Shown: positions 54,301 to 64,000 of the stretch, one piece after another
How the letters are laid out: each line of letters starts with the position of its first letter
How positions within the stretch are numbered: the first letter of the stretch is position 1
NCBI GenBank assembly: GCA_013397075.1
Contig: VWZS01002358.1
Location: 169,478-233,477 of the forward strand
DNA length: 64,000 bases
Source: Rhabdornis inornatus
Lineage: Eukaryota; Chordata; Aves; Passeriformes; Rhabdornithidae
Direction of reading: 5' to 3'
The notes under the pieces: generated by a model
What the model was told of the DNA's origin: nothing
The model's database searches: none
The model's input: the letters and a program-made list of their open reading frames with translations, nothing else
Position numbers and translations under genes: made by a program

Positions 54301-56968
54301 CTCTCCCTGGCCTTCAGCAGGTGCCAGCTTGGAGCTGGCAGTGCCAGCGCTGCCCAGCCCAGCAGAACCCCTGCCAGCAGCCAGCCTGAATCCATGGAGA
54401 GGGGTGGCTGCATCCCAAAGCTCCTTGGGCATCCTTCCAGGACAAGGGATGGCTCCCCTGTGGAGCAGTCAGGGTGCCAACCCCGGGCTACCCTCATGCC
54501 ACACGGTCTCTCAGTGTCCCCACTGCCAGGACATGACTGGCAGCAGCTGGGCAGGGCTCTCCTTGGAAGGGATTGATAAAAAACCAGCTCCAGCCTTCAT
54601 TCAGGCTCCTGGGAATTTTAAACCAAACTTTGTGGTGCCCCAGGAATTAATTCTCCCTTGCAAAGCTGGGCTCAATTCCCCAGCTCTGCTGCTCCTCATG
54701 CCATGCCCTTGGTTCAGCCAACAAGTCCAAGCATCTCCTCCAAGAACTCCTCCCAAATTGCAGGAATTGCTCTGAATCCAAGTGCCAAGGTTCAGACCCC
54801 CATATTTTTCCTTCCCTTTTGGCTTTTTCACCCACCAGTTACCAGTAGAGCTGCCTTCAGGTGGGTTCACCAGTGAGGGATGGGTTTTCCCTCCAGTTTT
54901 TGGGATTAACAGGGTTTTCCTGGACTCCCTGAATTCAGAACCCACAGACAAAGCCAGGCTGGTAACACGGATGAGGAATTCTGGAGATAAAAACACTGGG
55001 CTGAACATTTCCATCCTCTCCAGCTCCTGAGGGAAGGATGAGAAGAGTGAAGAAGAGTCACATTGGTTCAGCTCCCCCTGAACAGAGGAACACTGGAGAA
55101 GATCTGTGTATTTAATCTCTTTTTTTCTGGCAAACTCCTGCCTGTCATCCTTTCATTGTCCTTCTCCCTCACAGGGATGAGAGGGAAATAAACCTAAAAA
55201 AGACTTACTTGGAATCTGTACTTCCCAGAAGTGCTGGAAGCATGGCTTATTCTCAACTCCTGCTCCCACCAGACTCAGTGCCTCAGTACCCCTCATCCTC
55301 CTGCACCCCAAACCCCAGTGGATCCCTGCACCCCACATCTGATGGAAAACCCAGACCTGAAAGTGATGCTGGGGACTCAATCAGAAGAATGAATGGCTTG
55401 GGAATGGACCATGCTCTCCCTCCTGGAGCGAAGCCAGGACTCAAGTTGTGGCCCTGCAGAACTTTTGGGGTGCAGCTGGTCCCTGGTGTGCCCCCCACCA
55501 GGGCAGAAAGCGGTGGGAGGAGGGAGGCAGGAGTTTGGCTACTGGGAGCCCACCCAGACAAACACTTCCAAACGCTTCCACAGCCACATTTTGAGGCAAT
55601 AACCACCCCCCTGCTGCTTCCTTTCCTTGATCAAAGCCCAGCCAGGAGGAAAGTCCATCTGGGACACATGGAGCTGAGCCTTTCCTGAGGTCTGGGGCTG
55701 GCAGCGACATCTCCCTGACAAATCCAACTGGGAAAAATGGCAAAATGAGAGGCTGGGAGCTGTGAGCATTTCCCAGCTGACTGGTGATGTGTGTGGGGAA
55801 CATATGGACAGTCTGTGCCCGCTGTCCCAAAAAACCTGCTGATTTTACACTTGGATTTCTCAGATTCCCTGACAGCTTTGGAGACTGGCTCCGACAGCCT
55901 GGGGTTCAGTGCCACTCACTCAGTGCCACCCAGTGCCACTGCTGCCTGTGCCTGGAACGGGCAGGGAATGCCCAGCACAGTGGGGTTGCTCCAGGGTCTG
56001 GCTGTCCGAGGGGTGTGGAAAGGGATAAGTGATGGCACCAACCCCAGGCGTCAACCCCAGCTTTCAAACAGCTTGAGAAAGGCGAGGTTTGTTTCTGGCT
56101 GTCAAGGATTTCTATTTTCCATGGATTTTGCAGCTCTTGCTTGGACTGAAATAGCAGCGAAGCTGCTGCTTCTCCTGCACCTGCCAGGCTGGATGTGCCA
56201 GGCAGGATTGGGCTGTGCTGTGCTGTCCCAGTTCCACCCAGCATTCAGGGCTGGGAGCACTGGGGAATAAAGACAATGCCGCACCAAAGGACGCGGTCTC
56301 TCTGTCACCTGCTGGGTGGCCAGGATCCAGCTCTGATGTGCTGAGGGACAATTCCACATGCCATGCTTTGGTTTTTTCTTTTTCCAGGATAAAAAAGCAG
56401 GAAAATGCTGTTGCTGGGTCAGGCTATGGGTCTCCTCTGCCCACCCCCAGTTCTGCCATATCCTGAGAGCCAGTTTGGAGATCCACAGATGAGGAACCTG
56501 GCAGGACAGGATGAGCTTTGCTCTCTCACCTTCTGATCCAAGGTTTCCCTGGCAGAGGGAACAGCCAGGCTGGAACATTTTCCAGCCCAGAACAGACTTC
56601 TAGCACCTATTGGAGCCTGTCTGTAGCTGTGCTGCTGCAAAACCCTGTGGGGATAAATCCCAAAGGATAATATTGCCTTTGTGAGAAAAGCCAATTTATT
56701 AACCTTGAAGGACTCCAGGGAGCCCAGGGCTCCTCACACAGGGAAATGTGGGATTTGTGAGCTCCCTCGCTGTCCCCCTGCTGCTTCTTCCTCTATGGAA
56801 TGAATTTGTTTCTGTACAGGAAAGGGAAAATGGAGAAAAGCAGAGGTGGGTTTGGAGTCCCACCCCCAACCCAGAATCCCACCCCCAAACCAGTGCTCTG
56901 CAGGGAACCACAGAAGTGCCCACCTAGATTGGACCAGTTGGGTCACCCCATGGAGGGGAAGGAAATGG
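54301..56968. other. Unique sequence, nothing recognised
   Basis: 2.7 kb with a small CAGTGCCAC repeat at about 55907-55944 and no supported gene. Frames of up to 159 codons are mutually overlapping shadows. Confidence 0.55.
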
Positions 56969-57332
56969 GAGAGCTGGGAATGTTCAGGCTGGAGGCAAGA
57001 AGAGAACTTAGAGCCACTTCCAGTGCCTGAAGCAGCTCCAAGAGAGGCTGTGGATAGAGGATGGAGTGACAGACACAGAGAATGGCTTCCCACTGCCAGA
57101 GAGCAGGGTTAAATGGGATATGGGGAAGGAATTCCTGACTATTGGAGTGGGGAGGCCCTGGAACAGGGTGCCCAGAGAAGCTGTGGCTGCTCTGGATCCC
57201 TGGAAGTGTCCAAGGCCAGGCTGGACAGGGCTTGGAGCAGCCTGGGATAGTGGAAGGTGACCCATGGCAGGGCTAGCACAGGTTTTATAGATCCCTTCCC
57301 ACCCAAACCATCCTGAGATTCTGTGATTCCAT
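56969..57332 (+). mobile_element. CR1 LINE 3'-end fragment, second longest here
   Basis: It starts upstream of most copies, at GAGCTGGGAATGTTCAGGCT, and continues with CACTTCCAGTGCCTGAAGC, AGCTCCAAGAGAGGC and GAATGGCTTCCCACTGCCAG. It then runs through AGAAGCTGTGGCTGCTCTGG, CTGGAAGTGTCCAAGGCC and the tail GAGATTCTGTGATTCCAT. A deletion removed TGTCCCTGC before CCATGGCAGGG. Confidence 0.95.
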
Positions 57333-57994
57333 ATTCCTGCTCACGGAAAAACCAGGATGAGCTCCCAGCCACCGACTCTGGCCCAGCCTCCCTCTGTACC
57401 TTGTTTTGATTACCTGGAGATTGGATTCCTGGCATGTGAAGGGACTCTGGTGACAGATCCCAGTGTCCCTCTCTTGATTAAATCCTCGGGGTGACAGGGT
57501 CTGGGATCTCCACCTCAGGGACTCTAAAACACAAGGGTCATGCAGGGCTGGAGCAGCTCTGATGTCAAAGATTCCCAGGTTCAAGGGAAATGTTGATTCT
57601 GTTCCAGTTGCTCGGGAGCACAGAAGCAAAACCCTCACAGTCAAATTACTACGGAAGTGTCTTGCAGAGACACTCCAGAGATTCCCTGGAGTGCATCCAT
57701 CAGAGAGGGAGGATTTGGAGAGTGGGGAAATAATAGTGGCACACTCCAGTCTGGCATTAACTCCCTAATTCCAGGGGTTTGCAGGGCTCTGGGTGGAACT
57801 AATGCAGGTTCTCCTGTATTTATGATTATCTGCACTGTTAAATATGTGAACTAATCACGTGGGGAATTGGGGCTGGCTCTGGGAAGGCTCTGCCTGGCTG
57901 CAGGACTTGTTTGCTTGCTCAGGGGTGGGACAGAACCAGCAAACCCAGCAAAGCAGAGGATGAATGCTTCGAGGGGCTTCTCAAGTGCATGTTC
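57333..57994. other. Spacer between two oppositely oriented long CR1 copies
   Basis: About 660 bp of ordinary sequence. The plus copy at 56969 and the minus copy at 57995 cover nearly the same CR1 region and face tail to tail, forming an inverted pair. Confidence 0.6.
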
Positions 57995-58368
57995 CATAGA
58001 ATTACAGAATTCCAGGATGGGTTGGGTTAGAAGGGACTTTCAAAATCATTCAGTCCCACTCCCTGCCATGGGCTGGGACACCTTCCACTATCCCAGGTTG
58101 CTCCAAGCCCCATCCAGCCTGGCCCTGGGATGTGGCAGCCAGAGCTGCTCTGGGAATTCCATCTCAGTCCCTCACCGGCCTCACAGCCAGGAATTCCTTT
58201 CCAATATCCCATCTACCCCTGCCCTCTGGCAGTGGGAAGCCATTCCCTGTGTCCTGTCCCTCCAGGCCCTTGTCCAAAGTCCCTCTCCAGCTCTTTTGGA
58301 GCCTCTTTAGGCACTGGAAGGAGCTCTAAGTTCTCCCTGGTTCCCTCCCTTCTCCAAGTGGACAAACG
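57995..58368 (-). mobile_element. CR1 LINE 3'-end fragment, longest here, antisense
   Basis: From the tail: ATAGAATTACAGAATTCC, GGTTGGGTTAGAAGGGAC, CCATGGGCTGGGACACC, GGTTGCTCCAAGCCCCATCC, GGAATTCCTTTCCAATATCC, CTACCCCTGCCCTCTGGCAG, CCCTTGTCCAAAGTCCCTC and TCTAAGTTCTCCCTGG. The CTTCCAGGGATGGGG segment has decayed to GGGATGTGGCAGCC. Confidence 0.96.
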
Positions 58369-61300
58369 AGACTAAATCAGATTTTTGAGCAAAGGTGAGA
58401 TGGAAGCAGAGTTGGGAAGGGGAGTGAGACCAGCAAGAAGCAGAGTAGATCCCAGATGGAATCCCCAAAGGCTCTAAGATGTTCCCTTGGACACAAGAGG
58501 AGACTGATCTTCTGGAGCGAGGTCTGGGAAGCCACAGGATAAATTCATAAACCAGAACCTGAGTGTTTAAGTGGAGCACCTTCCAGAAGCCTTCCAGTAG
58601 CTAAAGGGGTTGGGAACTGAGCTGACGGATGTGGCTGAGCAGAGCTGGTTCCAGAAACTTCTCCCACTCTGCCTCCCTCTCCTGTCTGAGCTGCCGGTGG
58701 AGCCGCCAAGTCTGGGAGCAGAAATCTGCATTTCTGTGGGGAAGAGGTGGCTGCACACGCTGGGAAAAAGTGCTTTGGGATCCTCCTGAGGGGAGAGCAG
58801 CAGAAACCCAAACTGGTGCTCCAAGTGGGATGGGAGCTGGACATGTCCTTGGTGAGCAGCTCTCCATGTGTGTGGTGCAGCCTCATGCTGGGCATCCAGC
58901 CTCTGTTTCCATACAGAAATATGGATTTAATCCTCCAGTGATGCTCTCTAATGTTCAGTAATGATCATGGCTCGGGTTTTCAGATGTATTTTAGATTTCC
59001 CAGCCCGGCTGTGGATGTGAGTGAGATGCAACAGAAACATTCAAAACATATTTAAAGAAGGGTTTGCAGCAGCTCCAGAGTGTTTCTGCAACCAGGCACA
59101 GGAACAAGCTGGCCAGCTGGGAGACTTCTGGGACAATCTGTTGGAGAGGCAATTGGCACATCGTTAGCCTGGAATGCAAATCCAGTTGGACTGGAGGAAG
59201 TCCGGGATCAAGCAGACTCTTCCCATGCTGGATGTGGGGGGCAGGAGCCACCTCTGAGCAGGAAACATGAAGATGGTGCTGAAAAATTGGAGCTGGGAGG
59301 TGGGAATGAGCTGTTGGGAGCCTTCTTGGTCCATGCAGGGGTGGGGAAAACCCTGTGGAGGGTCTGGATTTAGCCAGGATGTTCCAGCTTAGCCCCCAAG
59401 TTGCAGGATGGAGAGGGCTGGAGGAGAAGGCAGGAGAAGTCCAAAGGTGCATGAGGTGAGCACAGAACAGTTTTGGTCTTCCCAGAGCTCAGCAATAACA
59501 GTGGGGTTGGAACAGGCGAGTTTCCTGTGTGGCAGGAAGAGGAGGAGTGGCTTGGAGAGGATGGATCTGCTCCCAGGTTCTTCCAACAGCATCGCTGGGG
59601 ATTGGAGGAGCCTCTGTGAAGAGAGCAGAGCAGGGTGATAGTGGTGAGCTGGTGGTTGTTGTCACCTCCACAGGATGTCCCCAACACCATGCTGTGCATT
59701 CCCACCTTCTGGACTGCCACCCTGCACCTCTGTACTGCATGACAGAGATCTTCTGCCCTGGTCCTGCCCATTTTCCCTGTCCCTGAAAAGTCCCTGAGGA
59801 TGGACCAGCCCATCCCTGCAGGGACTGGGGGACTTTGGGGCTCAGCAGATCATCACCCCTGGGGAAGACTTGGAAAAATCCCTGGGGGCTGGGGGCTTTC
59901 CTTTCCCAAGCAGGAATTTTTCTCAGGATCACCTCCTCGGCAGCTCCAGCACATGGAATCTGCTGAGCGGGCACGGAGAGGCCACGCAGGGTAGGGAGCA
60001 GCCTCCCATGCAGCAGGCTCAGGTGTGAGCTGAAATCCCATTGATTTCTAATCAGTGAGCTCATATTCCCCACGGCTGCGGTGGGACAGGGTCAGCAGCC
60101 AGGGGAGGGTGGGGGCATCCCGCACTTGGGGTGGTCCCGGGGTGGGACTGACGGAGCCGCTGACAGAGGCTGAGTTATGGCTCCAGAGATGCTTTGGAGG
60201 GTTCCTGGAGCCTCAGTTATTGTCTGGCTGAGTCCTGCTCGGGGGAGAGCAGCAAAGGAAGGACGTGTGAGCCATAAACCACGTTGTCTTTTAATGAACA
60301 AGACTCCCAGGGGATCAGGACTCTTTTTTACTCTGTCGTTTTTCTTTCCTCAGCTCCAGAAAAGTTGCTGAGTGTTGCGTCTGCCAACTGCAGGCCAGAT
60401 GCTCCAGGAGAACCAGAGTCATGTCCCATCCAGCCTGGCCCAGCCCAGCCTCCCCATGACATTCCCATTTGCTCCCAGGCTGTCCCAAAGCCACCAGCCC
60501 AGGCTGTGGTCACTCCAAGCAAGACCAACCATCAGGGTTTGATATTCCAGAGATCCTCCCAGGAGGGCAGGGCTGTAACATTCCCTACGAGGAACCTTAT
60601 TAATGCTGCTGCTGAAGGAAAAGAAGTTATTAACGCTGAAATCCAAGTGTTGGAGGGGTTTGGAAGAAAAGCAAGTCCAGGCTCACTCTCCTAAGCGTGA
60701 GGAAAATGCACAGAAAGCACAGGCGCATCATTGTTTTCTTCTCCCAGCAAAGCTGATCCTCTTGGGCTGCTGTGGGGAAGGGTCTTCCTGCAGGACCCCA
60801 ATTGCTCACCCCATCTTCCACAGCTCCCCCTTCAGTGACAGGCACCTGCTCCAGAGCCTGAGGATGCCGAGAGGAAATGAGGAGGGAAGAAAAGACAGGA
60901 ATTAACATTTGGAACCCAGCAAACATGTGCTGAGATCTGGCTCCAGACTCACTCCAGACTAACTGGACACCAAACTCCAGGCTGTGCCCTTCAAGGACAG
61001 GCTATGGTGGCACACCTTGATCTGGGTTTGGTGGGACAGTGTGACAGGGATGGTCTCTTCTCCTTCACTTCCATTGCTGTGAAACCCTCCTAGAGCCAGG
61101 AAAGTGCCCTGAGGTGTCTGGCTGGGGTTGGGGTCCAAGCCCCAGCTGTTGGGACCTTTCCTCTTTGGGGGAAGGTGCCTGGCAGCTCCCAAACCCAGCA
61201 GTGGGGTCACTGGGCTGTGTTGGGTGGGACCAGTCAGGCTCTGACCCCACAGCAAACCCAGGGGCACTGGTGTGGAAGGGCTTTGAAAGGTGCCCACTAG

Positions 61301-62100
61301 GATGTGCTGGGAATGCTGCAAGCCCAATCCCTGTGGTGAGAACATGGCTCTGCCCCACCCACAGCCCCTCTGAGCATGGGGAAGTCTCACCCTCTACCTC
61401 AGCCCTTCCTTCCCATCACAATTCCAGCTCCACTTGGGATCGATGACAGGAACCCATCCAAGCTGCACCTGTGGCCAGCAGGGGCCAAGGGATGGGCAGA
61501 GCCCCTTCTCTGCCCAGCAGTGGGGACTGAAATCAGGATGCTCTGTCCCCTCAGCAGAGCCAAGTGGCATTTCCCAGCACAGGAACTTTAAAAGAGAGCA
61601 ATAAATTGGGAGATCTGTACTGAGCTTGGCTGCAGGACCAGGATCCTCTTTCAGGGAGTATTTTAGGATGAAGGCACTACAGCTGTTTGTTGGTTAATCC
61701 CTCCCCATCATCCTCCAGAAAGGACTTTGCACCCAACTCCAGCCAGGAATAAATCAGGAAATGGCACTTTGTCCTCTCCAGGAATAGGCTCTCCCCAGCC
61801 CCTAGGACCTGGCACTGGAACCCAGCATCTGCTCAGGGAGAGATCCTGCCACAGTCAGGCTGTGTTCAGCTCCCAGAGATCCGTGGAACACACGTTCATC
61901 TCCTGGGCACCCATGGGACACAGGTTTGGCTCTCAGGGACCTGTGAGACCCACACATATCCCTGAGCTCCCAAGGACATGGTGAGGAATCCATTAGAGTG
62001 GGAATGGGGACAAAAGCAGACCCAAAATCTCATTATTGAAACAAACCCATGCAGAGCTGCAGTGGCTGCAGGGAGGAGCTGCCAAGCCCTGCCCTCCTCT
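58369..62100. other. Unique sequence, nothing recognised
   Basis: The longest quiet stretch of the window. Frames up to 194 codons (minus, 59489-60073) overlap others and show no domain. Near 60045-60310 a few A+T words (GATTTCTAATCAG, GAGTTATGG, CAGTTATTGTC) might mark a weak element but are not enough to call. Confidence 0.55.
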
Positions 62101-62170
62101 GTAGATCAAGATTCCCGGCATCATTAACCAGGTAATTAAACATTCCCTCCCACTTCAGTGTTTCTTAAAT
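62101..62170. other. Possible short conserved element
   Basis: GTAGATCAAGATTCCCGGC, ATCATTAACCAGGTAATTA and AACATTCCCTCCC. A small island with TAATTA and ATTAAC cores; weak evidence. Confidence 0.22.
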
Positions 62171-62895
62171 CCATGACCCAGTGTCACCTATTCAAAGGGC
62201 CCTGGGAATTTTGTGTGTGATGTGCTGGGCTAAGGCTTGGTGTGACAGAGTGCTCGGGGACAGGAGGTGGCTGTCCAGATGTCACCTTTGTGCTTCCTCA
62301 CCTGAGGCCACTCCCATGGAGCTGTTTTGTGTTTTTCCAGAGCTCAGGTGGGGTGTGAGGCACTGCAGAGAGGGCTCAGGGTGCACTGAGATGGGGACCA
62401 GGAGTCTCCACGGGCACAGGGGACATCCCAGCATTTCAGAGGGGCTTTAGCAGAGTTTTCCACAGCTCTGCAAGTCCTGGTATTAATTGAATCCAAGTGT
62501 GGGAGCAGGGCTGTGGCCTTGGAGCCACAGCGGGCAGCGGGAGCAGCTCATTCTTCTGTTCCCTGCTTGCTTTGAGTTCTCTCCTTTAAAAGGGAGGCCT
62601 CTCTCTGCATTCCCATAAATGTGGCTTTTCCAAGTTTCAAAGCCTTTTTGTCTCTTCAGGGAATGCTCTGCAGGAGGCTGGGCATGGCTCGGCCCTCACA
62701 GCTGCTGCCTGTCCCCCCCAGGATCCCAGCAGCAGGGGATCCCCCTCCCTCCTGCCTGGCCTGGGACACCCCTGTGGGCCCTGGGCTGGGAGATGGGACA
62801 TGCTGCTCCGAGGAGGACATGGGTGGCTCTGGAGCAGAGCAGGCAGTGCCCACACACAGGTGCCCAAAGGTGTCCAGGTGTCCACTGGCTTTAAG
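62171..62895. other. Unique sequence, nothing recognised
   Basis: No gene, repeat or RNA is supported up to the target-site duplication of the LTR. Confidence 0.55.
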
Positions 62896-63541
62896 ATGGA
62901 TGTCTTGGTTTGAAAGACAGGTGTTTGTTAAGCAATGGACAAGGTAAACCCCCTCCCTCCAAACTGCAATAATGTTGAAATAAAGGAGCTCTCAGGCAAA
63001 GGTATGGGAATAGGAATAACAGTTCTTTACTAGGAAAAATTAAAATAGAAATACAGTATGACAAAAAAAAAACCAACAAAGCAACCCAAAACACTGTCAG
63101 AGTCAGAATACAACCTGACACTCCGTCAGTCAGTCAGGGTGTTGGTAGCAGTCCCATTAAATGGTGGCTGCATCCTCCTGGATGACAGATGTGGTTCTGT
63201 GCTCCTGTAGAAGGGTGCAGTTTTCCTCTGAAGGTCCAGTGATGATGTAGAAGTGTCTGGTTTTCCTCTGGAATCCAGTGGGAAAAGGCTGCCTTGGTGT
63301 TCCAAATCTCAGATTTTATCTGGGTAGGAAATGCTTGGCTCCTCCCCCTGGGTGCAGCATCTCCCAATGGGATGATGTAATTTTATCAGTCATGCACTGG
63401 GACTCCATTAACAGAAGATATCTCTCTGGAGGAAGGATGGGTTGTGGAAAAGGTAAAGAAAACTGCCCCACCTGGTTTCAAGAGACAGTGATACAATACA
63501 CGCTTTTGATCACATCCTGTATTGCAACCCAAGACAATGGA
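62896..63541 (-). mobile_element. Solo LTR of an endogenous retrovirus (ERVL-like) with target-site duplication
   Basis: The LTR spans 62901-63536 (636 bp). It begins TGTCTTGG and ends CCAAGACA, perfect 8-bp inverted ends with the canonical TG...CA. It is flanked on both sides by ATGGA (62896-62900 and 63537-63541), a 5-bp duplication that fits ERVL or ERV1 more than ERVK. On minus, an ATTGG box (63364-63368) lies upstream of a TATA-like GATAAAAT (about 63311-63320). An AGTAAA polyadenylation-like signal sits at 63026-63031. This order suggests minus orientation. No internal retroviral genes remain. I recognise the family from memory as common in songbirds but do not assign a Repbase name. 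Confidence 0.93.
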
Positions 63542-63654
63542 TCAGTAGATTCCCTGGCAATGCTGATCCAACACACTCCTCTCAGCTCCTCATCCTGTTT
63601 TGGGATGTTTCTGTTTGGTTTTCCACTTGAGACTTTGACATCCAGGTAATGGTC

Positions 63655-63782
63655 ATGATGCCAAGGCTGCAGGAGTGTTTGACAATGCTCCCAGGCACAG
63701 GGTGGGAATGTTGGGGTGCTCTGGCAGGGCCAGGGGTTGGACTGGATGATCTCTGTGGATTTCTTCCAGCTTGGGAGATTCC
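63655..63782 (+). mobile_element. CR1 LINE 3'-end fragment, third subfamily type
   Basis: GTGTTTGACAATGCTCCCAG, GCACAGGGTGGGAATGTTGG, GGCAGGGCCAGGGGTTGGAC and TGGATGATCTCTGTGG match the CR1 type ending GGGCCAGGAGTTGGACTCGA. The terminal tail is decayed. It differs from the two subfamily types seen elsewhere in the window. Confidence 0.8.
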
Positions 63783-64000
63783 CTGATCTTTGTTTTCCTT
63801 CTCAGAGGATTCAGCTGGTGCAGGACCAGGTCTGGCCTCACCAGTAAAAAGTGATGAGGGACCAGTATTTTGATCCATTTTTTCCCAACACCTTTGACAA
63901 AAACAGAGATTTATAGCCAGGCAGAGATTTACAGGTCTTGGCAGGAGGGACAGGCTTTTTCCCAGAGGCATTGGCAAATCCAAGCTCCTTATTCCCAGAG
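63783..64000. other. Unique sequence to window end
   Basis: Nothing is recognised in the last 218 bp. Confidence 0.5.

Overview
The window reads as nuclear DNA of a bird, most likely a passerine songbird. Two things support this. First, I count 27 fragments of the avian LINE CR1, all 3'-end copies, several keeping the ATTC(C/T)ATGATTCTG-type tail. Second, there is one complete solo LTR (62901-63536) that I recognise from memory as a family common in songbird genomes; it has perfect ends and a 5-bp target duplication. The sequence is fairly G+C-rich with scattered CpG-dense patches. Two runs of N sit inside a poly-G and a poly-A tract, as expected of a draft vertebrate assembly.

I find no protein-coding gene, exon, tRNA, rRNA or other RNA gene that I can support. 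Every long open frame looks like chance openness in stop-poor G+C-rich DNA, or is produced by a tandem repeat or CR1 copy. Many of these frames also begin at non-ATG codons, which would not matter in a vertebrate. The window is therefore intergenic sequence or the inside of a large intron.

Layout. 0-10 kb: two CR1 copies, a pair of matching TGACATCA-containing motifs 1.3 kb apart, and A+T-rich blocks that look like conserved non-coding elements. 10-20 kb: five CR1 or CR1-like fragments, a gap in a G-run, a CpG-rich patch, a striking 21-bp CRE-like minisatellite (18.37-18.64 kb), and the longest open frame (18.79-19.60 kb), which overlaps a probable relic of an ancient MIR-like SINE. 20-34 kb: CR1 copies mostly on the minus strand, a second MIR-like relic, a CpG-dense block at 22.67-23.08 kb and several candidate elements. 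34.9-57.3 kb: eleven consecutive CR1 copies all on the plus strand, a 192-bp tandem repeat that carries a CR1 tail in each unit, and minisatellites with 9-, 23-, 31-, 8- and roughly 14-21-bp units. 57-64 kb: a long minus-strand CR1, quiet unique sequence, the solo LTR and a final CR1 tail.

There are no genes acting together to describe. The biology visible here is repeat history plus scattered candidate regulatory sequence. Calls of 'candidate conserved element' rest only on composition and motif content, because I had no alignment.
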